Shown: positions 1-10,663, numbered from the stretch's first letter. The stretch: DNA of 64,000 nt from Pseudomonadota bacterium (GCA_018242295.1 JAFECE010000011.1:620001-684000); one strand, 5' to 3'. Notes: a model not told the origin generated them from the sequence alone. Numbers and translations: made by a program.

Positions 1-305
1 TTCATACCGGCAAGTATTGCCATCTCGCGCTTGAGCACGATGCCGCCGGCGTCGCTTCGGAGCTCGAGCGGCATAGGACGGCGGCCAGCGCCGGTGCGTC
101 GGCCGGGCTTGAAGTTCACGCCGGGCATGGGCTTACCTACAACACGGTGCAGCCCATTGCGCGCATCCCCGAAATCGTCGAGCTGAATATTGGCCACTTT
201 CTGATCGGCGAGGCGATTTTCGGCGGTCTTTCCATGGCCGTCCGCCGCATGCGCGTTCTGATGGACGAGGCTCGCGAGGCGCTGTCGGTGCAGAGAGGGC
301 GATGA
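1..305 (+). CDS. pdxJ: Pyridoxine 5'-phosphate synthase, C-terminal part
   Basis: The 5' end lies outside the window; about 100 C-terminal residues are visible, read from base 3. PdxJ condenses 1-deoxy-xylulose 5-phosphate with 3-amino-1-hydroxyacetone phosphate to make pyridoxine 5'-phosphate, the last ring-forming step of DXP-dependent vitamin B6 synthesis in the cytoplasm. The visible part carries the family's end-of-barrel segments: HTGKYC near the edge, then [10 protein letters not shown], and [17 protein letters not shown], which holds late phosphate-binding residues of the TIM barrel. The stop overlaps the acpS start (ATGA-type overlap), so the two are translationally coupled, the usual pdxJ-acpS order in proteobacteria. 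Confidence 0.95.
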   Translation, partial: HTGKYCHLALEHDAAGVASELERHRTAASAGASAGLEVHAGHGLTYNTVQPIARIPEIVELNIGHFLIGEAIFGGLSMAVRRMRVLMDEAREALSVQRGR

Positions 306-718
306 TCATCGGCATCGGCAATGATCTCTGCGATATCCGGCGGATAGAGCGGACGATTGAGCGCTTTGGCGATCGATTTCTCCAGCGCGTGTTCACGACG
401 GAAGAGCGCCGGAAGGCGTTCTCGCGGGCCCACGCGGCCCGAACCTTCGCAAAGCGCTTTGCCGCCAAGGAGGCGGCTTCGAAGGCGCTCGGGACCGGTT
501 TTCGTCACGGCGTCCATTTGAAGGACATCGGGGTCGTCAACGACCCGTCGGGACGCCCGACATTGTCGCTGACGGGCGGCGCAGGCGCGCGCCTCGCAAA
601 GTTGATACCGAAGGGTTTCAAGGCGCGCATCGACGTCACCCTGACGGATGAATATCCGCTTGCCCAAGCAATCGTGATCATCTCGGCGGTCCGGGACGAG
701 GAAAATCGAGGCGACTGA
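302..718 (+). CDS. acpS: Holo-[acyl-carrier-protein] synthase
   Basis: AcpS moves the 4'-phosphopantetheine arm of coenzyme A onto the serine of apo-ACP, activating it for fatty acid synthesis. The 138-residue length fits the small trimeric AcpS type. The N-terminus [14 protein letters not shown] gives the Mg-binding Asp8, and [12 protein letters not shown] around residues 53-64 gives the second metal ligand, Glu57. The ATG overlaps the pdxJ stop by four bases. A gap of about 200 bp follows before lepB, in which no gene or terminator is obvious. Confidence 0.96.
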   Translation: MIIGIGNDLCDIRRIERTIERFGDRFLQRVFTTEERRKAFSRAHAARTFAKRFAAKEAASKALGTGFRHGVHLKDIGVVNDPSGRPTLSLTGGAGARLAKLIPKGFKARIDVTLTDEYPLAQAIVIISAVRDEENRGD

Positions 719-916
719 ACTATTTCGCCGCGGTTAAAATCGTCGCTGAGCCCCCCTTGCCGCAAGGCCGCCGCGGCGTTGAGTTACTGTTATTCCTTAC
801 CGTTTTGTCAGGTTTATGCCCGTCGTTGCGGCTCAGGTGCAAACTCGCTATAGCGGACCCCCTAACATGAAGCGAGCCCCGGCCAATGCCGCCTGGCGGC
901 GCAGAGGAGCCTCTGG

Positions 917-1675
917 ATGAGCGTTGGTATCAAGGCGTCGAGATCGAGTTGGTCTGAAACTCTCATCATCGTCGTCGAAGCACTCGCCATAGCGATGTTC
1001 GTCCGCGTCTTCTTCTATCAGCCATTCAATATTCCGTCTGGCTCGATGAAGGAGACACTGCTGATCGGCGATTACCTGTTCGTCTCGAAGCTGTCCTATG
1101 GCTACAGCAAGTTCTCCTTTCCCTTCAGTCCGAACCTTTTCGAAGGGCGGATCTTCGGCGCGGAGCCGAAGCGGGGAGACGTCGCCGTATTCAAGCTGCC
1201 GCGGGACAACTCGACCGATTACATCAAGCGGGTCATCGGCCTGCCGGGTGACGAAGTCCAGATGAAGAACGGTCAGCTCTTTATCAATGGGCAGGCGATA
1301 CCGAAGGTGCCCGCCGGTGAATTCACGACTTTTGAAGATGGCCGCGAGCGGACTATACCGGTATTCGAGGAAACGCTTCCCAACGGCGTGAAGTATAAGG
1401 TTCTCGATAGCGACCCGAATGGACCCTACGACAATACGGGGGTCTATAAGGTTCCCGAGGGTCACTACTTCATGATGGGCGATAACCGCGACAACTCAAC
1501 CGACAGCCGGGTTCGTAGCGCTGTCGGGTTCGTCCCTTACGAGAACTTTATTGGCCGTGCCGAGATCATCTTCTTCTCTGCCAAAGTCGACGAGCCGGAT
1601 GCCTTCCGCTGGTATGCTCCGTGGACTTGGCCATTTGACATCCGTTGGGACAGGTTCTTCACTCTCGTGCGGTGA
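917..1675 (+). CDS. lepB: Signal peptidase I
   Basis: Membrane-bound serine protease that removes signal peptides from exported proteins on the periplasmic face. The 252-residue protein has one N-terminal membrane segment (about residues 15-35). It is followed by box B, PSGSMKETLLIGDYLFVSK, with nucleophile Ser43, and by box D, DYIKRVIGLPGDEV, with the general base Lys104. Box E, GDNRDNSTDSR, lies near residue 190. The start is well placed: GAGGAG sits eight bases upstream. rnc follows after 21 bp, so lepB, rnc and era probably share one transcript, the common arrangement in bacteria. Confidence 0.97.
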   Translation: MSVGIKASRSSWSETLIIVVEALAIAMFVRVFFYQPFNIPSGSMKETLLIGDYLFVSKLSYGYSKFSFPFSPNLFEGRIFGAEPKRGDVAVFKLPRDNSTDYIKRVIGLPGDEVQMKNGQLFINGQAIPKVPAGEFTTFEDGRERTIPVFEETLPNGVKYKVLDSDPNGPYDNTGVYKVPEGHYFMMGDNRDNSTDSRVRSAVGFVPYENFIGRAEIIFFSAKVDEPDAFRWYAPWTWPFDIRWDRFFTLVR

Positions 1676-1696
1676 CCGCAAAGTGGCATTTGCGCC

Positions 1697-2404
1697 ATGC
1701 TGAGACCTCGCAAGTTTAAAGAACTCGAGACCAAACTCGGATACAAATTCAAGGATCCCGCGCTCCTGGAGCGCGCGCTGACACACGCGAGCGTTCGCGG
1801 CGGGAAGGTTGCCCGGTTCGATAACGAGCGGCTGGAATTCATCGGCGACCGGGTTCTTGGGCTCGCGATCGCCGAGGCTCTCAATGGGCAATATCCCGAG
1901 GCCAGCGAAGGGGAGCTTGCGCGGCGCTACAATCGCCTCGTTCGGGGCGAAGCCTGCGCCAAGGTCGCTCGCGCTATCGGGCTTGGTGCCCATCTTATTC
2001 TGTCGGAAAGCGAAGCCGATAGTGGCGGTCGCAACAAGACGACCATTCTGGCCGATGCAGCCGAGGCTCTTCTCGGCGCGGTGTTCATCGATGGCGGCTT
2101 CGAAAAGGCGCGCGGCGTTGTTCACCGGCTCTGGCAGGAACAGAGCGAACTCGTTCCTGAAGTTGCCGTCGACGCCAAATCGGCTTTGCAGGAATGGGCA
2201 CAAGGGCAGGGACTGGCGCTGCCTCGATATACCGTCGTGGCGCGCAACGGGCCGGATCATGCGCCCCGATTTACGGCCGAGGTCTTGATTACTGGAAAGG
2301 CGCCCGCGCAGGGCGAGGGGGCTTCGAAGCGCATTGCCGAGCAGGCGGCAGCATCGGCGCTTCTAACTCGAGAAGGCGTAGGAGCCCGGATAGGCGATGG
2401 CTGA
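1697..2404 (+). CDS. rnc: Ribonuclease III
   Basis: Double-strand-specific endoribonuclease that processes rRNA precursors and some mRNAs. The 235 residues are of family length. The signature NERLEFIGDRVLGL at residues 43-56 carries Glu47 and Asp51. The second acidic pair is in LADAAEALLGA (Asp119, Glu122). A C-terminal double-stranded-RNA-binding domain runs from about residue 160 (SALQEWAQGQGLALPRY) to the alanine-rich KRIAEQAAASALL helix. The end overlaps the era start by 8 bp, which suggests translational coupling. No good Shine-Dalgarno is seen before the chosen ATG. Confidence 0.97.
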   Translation: MLRPRKFKELETKLGYKFKDPALLERALTHASVRGGKVARFDNERLEFIGDRVLGLAIAEALNGQYPEASEGELARRYNRLVRGEACAKVARAIGLGAHLILSESEADSGGRNKTTILADAAEALLGAVFIDGGFEKARGVVHRLWQEQSELVPEVAVDAKSALQEWAQGQGLALPRYTVVARNGPDHAPRFTAEVLITGKAPAQGEGASKRIAEQAAASALLTREGVGARIGDG

Positions 2405-3335
2405 CGACAAAGCAGTTTCCTCACCACCCGACGCTGCCGATCAGCGTTGCGGTTTCGTTGCGGTCATCGGGCCGACGAACGCTGGCAAGTCGACGCTCGT
2501 CAATGCGCTCGTCGGCGCCAAGGTCGCGATCGTTTCGCACAAAGTTCAAACCACCCGGGCGCCCATTCGCGGTATCGCGATCGAGGGCGACAGCCAGATC
2601 GTCTTCATCGATACTGCCGGCATCTTTAACCCGAAGCGCCGGTTGGATCGGGCGATGGTGGATGCGGCGTGGGGCGGACTTGAAGACGCGGATGCCGTGC
2701 TGCTCGTCATCGACGCGGCGGCAGGTATAGACGACGACGTGCATGGCATCATCGAGCGGCTCAAATCGGCTCGGATGCCGAAGATCGCGATTTTGAATAA
2801 AATCGACCGCGTGGATGACAAACCGCGGCTGCTGTCATTGGCAAAAATGGTCGATGAGCTGCTTGTGCCCGATCGCATTTTCATGATCTCGGCAACGGAA
2901 GGGCAGGGCATCAAGGATTTGCGGACGTATCTCGCAAAGCTCGTGCCCAAGGGCCCATGGCACTATTCGGAAGACGACGTGACGGACGTGCCGATGCGGA
3001 CGCAGGCGGCCGAGATGACGCGGGAAAGCGTCTATCGCTTCCTGCATCAAGAGCTGCCGTATACGACGACGGTCGAGACCACAGATTGGAAGACGCTGAA
3101 GGACGGCTCGGCGCGCGTCGAACAGACGATTTACGTCGAACGCGACAGCCAGAAAAAGATCGTGCTCGGCAAGGGCGGCGAAACGATCAAGAAAATATCG
3201 AGTACGGCCCGGCACGCGATCGAAGAGATGGCTGGCCACCGGGTGCATCTCTTCCTATTTGTCAAAGTGCGTGAGAACTGGGAAAGCGACCCCGAGCGTT
3301 ACCGGGAAATGGGGCTACCCTTCCCTAAATCGTAA
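2397..3335 (+). CDS. era: GTPase Era
   Basis: Essential GTPase that binds the 3' end of 16S rRNA and acts in 30S assembly. In 312 residues the G motifs are in order: G1 GPTNAGKST (25-33), G3 DTAG (72-75) and G4 NKID (134-137). A C-terminal KH RNA-binding domain carries LGKGGETIKKISS. The gene overlaps rnc by 8 bp and recO follows 20 bp later. The rnc-era-recO order is conserved across proteobacteria and supports all three calls. Confidence 0.97.
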   Translation: MADDKAVSSPPDAADQRCGFVAVIGPTNAGKSTLVNALVGAKVAIVSHKVQTTRAPIRGIAIEGDSQIVFIDTAGIFNPKRRLDRAMVDAAWGGLEDADAVLLVIDAAAGIDDDVHGIIERLKSARMPKIAILNKIDRVDDKPRLLSLAKMVDELLVPDRIFMISATEGQGIKDLRTYLAKLVPKGPWHYSEDDVTDVPMRTQAAEMTRESVYRFLHQELPYTTTVETTDWKTLKDGSARVEQTIYVERDSQKKIVLGKGGETIKKISSTARHAIEEMAGHRVHLFLFVKVRENWESDPERYREMGLPFPKS

Positions 3336-3355
3336 GGCGCCGGCTATTCAGCCAT

Positions 3356-4075
3356 ATGCAATGGTCCGATGAAGGCATCATTCTTTCGGTAAAGCCCCAC
3401 GGCGAGACTGCGGCGATCGTCGATCTATGGACGAGAGCGCATGGCCGGCACATGGGGCTTGTGCATGGTGGGCGTTCGCGGCGCCTTAGGCCCATTCTGC
3501 AACTCGGCAATCATGTCGATGCGGAATGGAAGGCGCGTCTCGCGGACCAGCTCGGCACCATGAGCCTTGAAATGCGGCGTGCATTTGCCGCCGAGACGCT
3601 CGACGATGCGCAGGCGCTGATGGCGCTTTCTTCGATCACGGCCCTCACGCGGCTGCTGCCCGAACGCGATCCCCATCCCAATCTTTATGAAATTACGCTC
3701 TTCGTTCTCGGCTTTCTCAATGATTTGACAGTATGGCCGGCGCTTCTCGTCCGGTGGGAAATGGCGCTGCTCGACGAGCTGGGCTTTGGTCTCGACCTCA
3801 GTCAATGCGCCGCAACCGGTAGCAACGACCAGCTCATCTACGTTTCGCCGAAGTCGGGCCGAGCCGTCTCCGCCTCAGCCGGCGAACCCTACCGCGATAA
3901 GCTGCTGGCGCTGCCTCAGTTCCTGACGAAGCAGCGGTCGGGACCGGTGACGGCGCAGGACGTGAATCTCGGGTTCGTACTGACGGGACATTTCATCGAG
4001 AAGCATCTTTTGCTTCCGCGCGGCCAATCGCTTCCGCAATCGCGCGCCCGGCTGCTGGCTCAGCTTGCGGCCTGA
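3356..4075 (+). CDS. recO: DNA repair protein RecO
   Basis: RecO works with RecR to load RecA on SSB-coated single-stranded DNA and anneals complementary strands. The call rests on the N-terminal OB-fold opening (WSDEGIILSVKPHGETAAIVDLWT), the family length of 239 residues, an all-helical C-terminal half, and its place directly after era. The C-terminal part has FVLTGHFIEKHLL, typical of alphaproteobacterial RecO. No Shine-Dalgarno is evident, and the ATG at 3356 was taken because it gives the standard N-terminus. Confidence 0.93.
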   Translation: MQWSDEGIILSVKPHGETAAIVDLWTRAHGRHMGLVHGGRSRRLRPILQLGNHVDAEWKARLADQLGTMSLEMRRAFAAETLDDAQALMALSSITALTRLLPERDPHPNLYEITLFVLGFLNDLTVWPALLVRWEMALLDELGFGLDLSQCAATGSNDQLIYVSPKSGRAVSASAGEPYRDKLLALPQFLTKQRSGPVTAQDVNLGFVLTGHFIEKHLLLPRGQSLPQSRARLLAQLAA

Positions 4076-4642
4076 CATTCAATTCACCCGTTTTCCTCGC
4101 ACTTCGTCAGCGCGTTCGCGACGGAATTGGGGGCAGCGTTCGTTCCCTTAGCATCTGCTCGTCGTGATTGCGGGATCACGCTCGGGCAGCAGCCGATCGC
4201 ACTCGGGCCATGGAAGCTTTTCCCGCCGGAACTTTTCATTCGGCCGCGTGCGTCCTATATCGCACTGAGCCGGCGTGCCCGTTCGGAAATCCCCCCTTCC
4301 GGACGGGCTTTATTGTGTCCGCTCCATACCCACGGCCGTCGTGCTGCGCTTGAAAGATTGAACGCATTGGCGCGGACCGGGCGGGCTTTCAGCAACCGTT
4401 CATTCTGAGGTGTAGATAACTCCATCGAAACTACCCGTCGCGCACGCGGGAGCACGGCGGGGGGTTACGGGGGTCGCAGCGGGGAGCTGCGGCCCCCCGA
4501 CGTTTCGGAGGTTTGTGACGACGCAGCCACATTCCGCCAGACGGTTCTTTGCGTGTTCAATTTTCGCTCGCCTCTTAAGGTGCAATTAAACATCGCGACC
4601 TACGCTCCTTGGCCATAGTTGGCCTGGGTGTGGGGACATTCG
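4076..4642. other. Intergenic stretch after recO with two hairpins
   Basis: No convincing gene is seen in about 565 bp; short open frames here lack ribosome sites and family-like sequence. The stretch holds an intrinsic terminator (4277-4314) about 200 bp past recO and a strong GC hairpin around 4464-4498 (GGGGG and CGCAG arms) without a T run. The sequence before 4643 probably carries the promoter of the next gene, but no clear -35/-10 pair was found. Confidence 0.6.
4277..4314 (+). terminator. Intrinsic terminator downstream of recO
   Basis: Arms GCCCGTTCGGAA (4277-4288) and TTCCGGACGGGC (4297-4308) pair over 12 bp with one wobble, with an 8-base loop, followed by TTTATT. It is probably the end of the lepB-rnc-era-recO transcript. 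Confidence 0.7.
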
Positions 4643-5653
4643 ATGAGTGGGCTGCGGTCACTACCGATTGACGAGATTTTGGTGCGCGGAACGATCGGTC
4701 TGACCGATATCATGCAGCTGCGCCGCGTCTTCTATGAGGACGGCATCGTCTCATCGAATGAAGCAGACCTTCTCTTTGCGTTGAATGATGCTTGCCGGGC
4801 ATGTCATCCCGAGTGGCCTGAGTTTCTCGTCGAAGCCATCACGGACTATATCGTCTTTCAGGAAGCGCCCCGGGGCTACATCACGGCCGACAACTCGAAT
4901 TGGCTGATAGATCGCGTTTCGAAAGATGGAAAGATCGATCGGAAGACCGAACTTGATCTCGTCGTCAATGTTCTCGACAAGGCGCGCTGGGCTCCCGTCA
5001 GCCTCGTCAAATTTGCGCTTGAGCAGGTCAAGCACGCGGTCATCGAAGGCGCCGGGCCGCTGCGCAACGGTAAAGCCGTGCCGTCCGGCAGCATCAGCGA
5101 GGCTGAGGTCGATCTCATTCGGCGCATGCTCTACGCCTTCGCCGGCGACGGGGCGGTTGCGGTGACCCGGGCCGAGGCCGACGTTCTCTTCGATATCGAC
5201 GAAGCGATTTCGGGCGGTGCGCCCAATCCTGCGTGGACCGATCTTTTCGTAAAAGCGATCGCCAACGTGATGATGGCGGCATCGGGCTATGCGGTTCCCT
5301 CGCGCGAAGAAGCGTTGCGGCAGGAAGCGACGCTCGACAATACGGGAGAGGAGACGTCGATGCTCGCGGCTCTTCTTTCCATGGTGCAGGCGAACTTGGC
5401 GTCCGTGCAGGACGCTTACCTCGATCAGACGGCGGAGGAGCGTGCGTTGGCCCGGCTCGAGCACCAGCGCATCGAGATCATTACGCACGAGGAAATTGCC
5501 GAAGCGGAAGCAACATGGCTTGTCAGCCGCCTCGGCCGCAACGGCCGTTTGAGCCCGAGTGAGAAGGCCCTCGTCTCGTATTTGAATCGAGAGAGCCCCC
5601 GGATTCACCCTGTTCTTACCGAGGCAGTCTGCCGGCTTGGCGATGCTGCCTGA
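4643..5653 (+). CDS. Conserved protein with A-B-A-B internal repeat (TerB/EF-hand-like pattern)
   Basis: A 336-residue protein of unknown function; no named family is assigned. The ATG at 4643 is preferred over an upstream TTG because GGGGA lies just upstream. Two repeat types alternate. Type A (residues about 14-70 and 155-215) has LRR.[FM].Y...DG.V...EAD.LF, then P.W...FV.AI. Type B (about 80-110 and 295-325) has WL[IV].R[VL]..[DN]G[KR]...... LV..L. The recurring [DN]G-x-[IVL] followed by Glu resembles EF-hand half-sites or TerB-like helical domains, but this is only a resemblance. No signal peptide or membrane segment is seen, so it is probably cytoplasmic. It stands alone between recO and the carboxylase gene. 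Confidence 0.75.
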   Translation: MSGLRSLPIDEILVRGTIGLTDIMQLRRVFYEDGIVSSNEADLLFALNDACRACHPEWPEFLVEAITDYIVFQEAPRGYITADNSNWLIDRVSKDGKIDRKTELDLVVNVLDKARWAPVSLVKFALEQVKHAVIEGAGPLRNGKAVPSGSISEAEVDLIRRMLYAFAGDGAVAVTRAEADVLFDIDEAISGGAPNPAWTDLFVKAIANVMMAASGYAVPSREEALRQEATLDNTGEETSMLAALLSMVQANLASVQDAYLDQTAEERALARLEHQRIEIITHEEIAEAEATWLVSRLGRNGRLSPSEKALVSYLNRESPRIHPVLTEAVCRLGDAA

Positions 5654-5869
5654 CGGCTTAAGGGATTTCGGCTCGATTGACCTTCGATCGGGCCGGTAAA
5701 GACCGCCCTCGGCGATCTTCAGCTGTGCGGCAGCGGATCGCACAGTTCGTGGTGCCGGCCTATCTCGAGGCGTGTTTACGACGCCTTCCACAGGCTCTAG
5801 AACGGGCGCTTGCCTTGCGACAAGCTGAGGCACCCAAAAAGAGCTTAGGGGAAGGACCGGGACCCGCCG

Positions 5870-7888
<2,019 letters not shown>

Positions 7889-7955
7889 GCGCGTTCACCT
7901 GAGCCGGTGCGGCATCAGGAATGGAGATAATATGTGAAGTCGGGCGGCCGGGCCA

Positions 7956-8804
7956 TCAGCCGAGCTTGGCGGCCGCCCTTCTCAAACCGCGCAAAATAGG
8001 CTCATAGGCCTCTTCGTTCCGGGTTTCCGGATAGACCATATAAACTGGATAAGTGAATTTTCTCGCCCGTTTGGGCTCCCTGACCCGGCCGCGCGCGATC
8101 AGTTTGCGCACCATTCGCGCCGGGAAATATCCCGAGCATTCGTTCGCCAGCAGATAGTCCAGGCCCATCGGTCCGAGATCGAGACTGATCGCGGGATTTG
8201 CGTGCTCGGGAAATGCCGCGGCATGATCCTGCAAGAAATCCGTTCCCCAATCGACGAGCAGATAGTCGTTAACGCCGCGCCGCGCCGCCGCCTTCGATGA
8301 CGAGACCAAAACGAACTCCTCGTCGAACAAATGTTCGATCGTCAGGCCCGGCGGGGGCGACGGACGGTACATGATCGCGAGATCGAGCGTTCCTTCAATG
8401 AGGCGCTGGCTCAACATGGCCGAGGCGCCCGCAGTCGCTGAAACCGCGATGCCGGGGATCTGGACTCGCAATCCCGCGGCCCATTTCAACAGGAATCCGC
8501 CCCAAAGGCTCAACGGAGCGCCGACCGAAATGTGCTCAGGATGCTGATCGGCAAGCGAGACCTGCAGCTGCGCCTGTTGCCAAACGCGGACCATCGCGAG
8601 TGCATGCTTCTGAAAGAGTTCGCCGGCGCCCGTGAGCTCGGCGCCGGACTTTGAACGCGTGAAAAGTGGCCGTCCGAGCAGATCTTCCAGGCCTTTGATG
8701 CGTGCGGAGACGGTTGATTGGGTAATGTTCAGCTTGCGTGCAGTATCGACGAAGCTTCCGGTCTCGGCGACGACGAGGAATGTACGAGCGAGATTGACGT
8801 CCAT
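7956..8804 (-). CDS. LysR-family transcriptional regulator
   Basis: 282 residues. An N-terminal winged helix-turn-helix occupies residues 1-60 (FLVVAETGSFVDTARKLNITQSTVSARIKGLEDLLGRPLF), followed by the periplasmic-binding-protein-like effector domain. The ligand and targets are unknown. LysR regulators usually control a divergent neighbour; here the divergent gene is the small Lys/Ala peptide gene at 8981, and the 176-bp space between them carries palindromes (8915-8952). It converges with the carboxylase gene, 67 bp apart. Confidence 0.9.
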   Translation of the reverse strand: MDVNLARTFLVVAETGSFVDTARKLNITQSTVSARIKGLEDLLGRPLFTRSKSGAELTGAGELFQKHALAMVRVWQQAQLQVSLADQHPEHISVGAPLSLWGGFLLKWAAGLRVQIPGIAVSATAGASAMLSQRLIEGTLDLAIMYRPSPPPGLTIEHLFDEEFVLVSSSKAAARRGVNDYLLVDWGTDFLQDHAAAFPEHANPAISLDLGPMGLDYLLANECSGYFPARMVRKLIARGRVREPKRARKFTYPVYMVYPETRNEEAYEPILRGLRRAAAKLG

Positions 8805-8914
8805 CGCGTGGAATCCTCATCCGATGCGTGGAAAACTCATCTATCGAAATTTCCGATATCACCAAACGCCAAATTTCGTTTGTGCATTGTCTTGAATCTT
8901 ATCAATGTCAAGGT

Positions 8915-8952
8915 GACCTGACTCGAGTCGGGTCGACAGACGTGCGTCTGTC
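8915..8952. promoter_or_regulatory. Two adjacent perfect or near-perfect palindromes
   Basis: The first palindrome centres on GACTCGAGTC (8920-8929) with outer GACC/GGTC arms. The second is GACAGACG-TG-CGTCTGTC (8935-8952). They lie 28 bp upstream of the 22-residue peptide gene and 110 bp from the LysR start. They could be operators or paired hairpins in the peptide's leader; there is no T run, so they are not terminators. Confidence 0.5.
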
Positions 8953-8980
8953 AACGATCCAAACGGAAGGACGATTTAAA

Positions 8981-9049
8981 ATGGCTAAAGCTGCAAAGAA
9001 AGCCGCCAAGAAGGCTCCTGCCAAGAAGGCAGCTAAGAAGAAGAAGTAA
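8981..9049 (+). CDS. Tiny lysine/alanine-rich peptide (22 aa), histone-H1-tail-like
   Basis: ATG at 8981 with a strong GGAAGGA ribosome site (8965-8971) and a TAA at 9047-9049. The peptide contains only Met, Ala, Lys and one Pro, built from AKKA/PAKK units and ending in four Lys. It looks like the C-terminal tail of bacterial H1-like (HctB/PAKKA-type) DNA-binding proteins without any other domain. Nucleoid or RNA binding through charge is an inference. The frame stays open upstream to 8828, but the ribosome site marks 8981. The stop overlaps the ATG of the next frame (TAATG), which hints at coupling. Confidence 0.65.
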   Translation: MAKAAKKAAKKAPAKKAAKKKK

Positions 9050-9426
9050 TGGATTTCTGCCGCGATCGCAGGAGCGGCCGTTTTGACCTTCTGGCTCTTA
9101 CGGTTCGCATGATCGCAGTTCTTCTTATGACCTCGGCTGCTTCCGCAGCCACGATTGCCAACCGAGGTGATAATGAGGTCAAGCTCACCATCACCCAGGG
9201 CTCGTCCCATCAAGACGCGGTTCTGCCAGTAGGTAAGGTGATTGGCGGGGTCTGTCAGAAGAGCTGCATCGTCCGCCTCAACGACAATGTGAACGACGAG
9301 TACGAACTTGATGGTTCGGAAAGCGTCTCGGTCGAGGGGGGATTTCTCTACTACGATTCTTCCGAAAAGGGGCTCGCGCCGCCCGCTGGCAGCGCCTCGA
9401 AAGAGGGAGAGGGGAAAATAAGGTAG
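9049..9426 (+). CDS. Small exported protein of unknown function
   Basis: Up to 125 residues. A hydrophobic segment LLALTVRMIAVLLM followed by TSAASAA gives a plausible signal peptide cut before TIANRGD. The mature part (about 90 residues) is soluble, with a CQKSC pair that could form a disulfide. The start is uncertain: the ATG at 9049 overlaps the stop of the preceding peptide gene, while an ATG at 9109 would leave a signal peptide without positive charges. No family is recognised. Confidence 0.6.
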   Translation: MDFCRDRRSGRFDLLALTVRMIAVLLMTSAASAATIANRGDNEVKLTITQGSSHQDAVLPVGKVIGGVCQKSCIVRLNDNVNDEYELDGSESVSVEGGFLYYDSSEKGLAPPAGSASKEGEGKIR

Positions 9427-9533
9427 AGAAAAGGTTGCGGCATCGCCTGTTTGGCGCTTGTGTCCCCCTCGGATGCAGGCGCCTTTTTCTTTTTGCGGCC
9501 TGAGCGTTGACGTGCCGATCGTCCGTTTTCAGC

Positions 9534-10238
9534 CTAAATATCGAGTTCATGGGTCTCGATGAGCTTCGTCGGTCCGAAAATCTGTTGAAAACTTCTGCGC
9601 AGCGCGACGTCGACGTCGTAGAGCGTCACCGGCAAGCCGAGGCTGGCTAGGCTGGTCACACCATGATCGCGGATGCCGCACGGGACGATTCCGTTGAACT
9701 GAGAAAGATCGGGGTCGACGTTAAGGGCTATGCCATGGCTTGTGACCCATCGGCTGACGCGAAGACCGATCGCGGCGATCTTGTCCTCGACAGCTTCGCC
9801 TTTTGACGGCCGTCTGACCCAGATGCCGACGCGGTCGGGCCGCGTTTCGCCCACGACGTTGAACTCGGCGAGGGTGTCGATCAACCACTTCTCGAGGTGG
9901 GTTATGAGGCTGCGGATATCGCGGCCGCGGGTTTCAAGATCGAGCATGACGTACACCACACGCTGACCCGGACCGTGATAGGTGAACTGGCCGCCACGGT
10001 TGGTATGATAAACGGGGAGCGAGCGGGGGTTTAGAAGGTCCTGCTCCTTCGCGCTGGTGCCGGCCGTGTATAGCGGCGGATGCTCCAGCAGCCAGACCAG
10101 TTCCTTCGCCCGGCCCTCTCGAATTGCCTCTGTCCGGCGCGCCATAACGGCGAGGGCGCGGTCGTATTCGACATAGCCATTGCTGACGACCCAATCGACG
10201 GCGGCAGAAGAGTTTGCAATCGATAATTTGGATGGCAT
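9534..10238 (-). CDS. lipB: Octanoyltransferase (lipoyl synthesis)
   Basis: LipB moves octanoate from octanoyl-ACP to the lipoyl domains of 2-oxoacid dehydrogenases and GcvH; LipA then adds sulfur. Over 234 residues the family motifs are [14 protein letters not shown] (51-63), [12 protein letters not shown] (81-92), [17 protein letters not shown] with catalytic Lys153, and PCGI with the acyl-carrying Cys187. The ATG at 10238 is used; an upstream TTG would add 14 residues without a ribosome site. lipA is not in the window. Confidence 0.95.
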   Translation of the reverse strand: MPSKLSIANSSAAVDWVVSNGYVEYDRALAVMARRTEAIREGRAKELVWLLEHPPLYTAGTSAKEQDLLNPRSLPVYHTNRGGQFTYHGPGQRVVYVMLDLETRGRDIRSLITHLEKWLIDTLAEFNVVGETRPDRVGIWVRRPSKGEAVEDKIAAIGLRVSRWVTSHGIALNVDPDLSQFNGIVPCGIRDHGVTSLASLGLPVTLYDVDVALRRSFQQIFGPTKLIETHELDI

Positions 10239-10491
10239 CGGCGTTAATCTGACTGGTTCTCGAACGGCGTTGAACCTCAAAATCGGCTGATTTAAGCGGG
10301 ATTCCGGCGATCCGGAGCCCGGTAATAGCGATCACCTCATTATATAGAGTGAGTCCGAGCCAAAAGGTTCGATGGGCCCCTGGCAAACTGCCGCTTGCGT
10401 TTGTGAGAACGCTCTGTTACGTCGGCGTCTTCGCGGATTTGGGCAGCGCCAAACGCCCTTTCGCGATTTCCAGATCCTACGGGTCGGAACT

Positions 10492-10578
10492 GCGGTTGTG
10501 GCGGAATTGGTAGACGCACTACCTTGAGGTGGTAGCGCTGGAAACGGCGTGAAGGTTCGAGTCCTTTCAACCGCACCA
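10492..10578 (+). tRNA. tRNA-Leu (anticodon GAG)
   Basis: 87 nt including an encoded CCA. The acceptor arms GCGGTTG (10492-10498) and CAACCGC (10568-10574) pair fully, with A as discriminator. The anticodon stem CTACC/GGTAG encloses TTGAGGT, giving anticodon GAG at 10526-10528. The long variable arm (GCGCTGGAAACGGCG region) and GGTTCGAGTCC T-arm are typical of tRNA-Leu. No integrase or att duplication is seen nearby. Confidence 0.97.
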
Positions 10579-10623
10579 TTGTATTTTCAAGTGCTTACGT
10601 ACTTGAGCAAGGCTCAGATTTTC

Positions 10624-10663
10624 GGAGCCGTCCGTCAGCTATTGACGGACGGCTCCTTTTTTT
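10624..10663 (+). terminator. Intrinsic terminator after tRNA-Leu
   Basis: A perfect 14-bp stem GGAGCCGTCCGTCA / TGACGGACGGCTCC with a five-base loop and a run of seven T. It ends the tRNA transcript 46 bp past the CCA. Confidence 0.92.

Noticed and set aside
4127..4408. 93-codon plus-strand frame after recO
   Set aside because: No ribosome site, no family-like sequence, and an intrinsic terminator lies inside it.
8828..8980. N-terminal extension of the Lys/Ala peptide
   Set aside because: The ribosome site at 8965-8971 points to 8981, and the extension crosses the palindromes and has no similarity to any protein.
10492..10578. tRNA-Leu as an integration site
   Set aside because: No integrase, no repeated tRNA 3' end and no composition change beside it.
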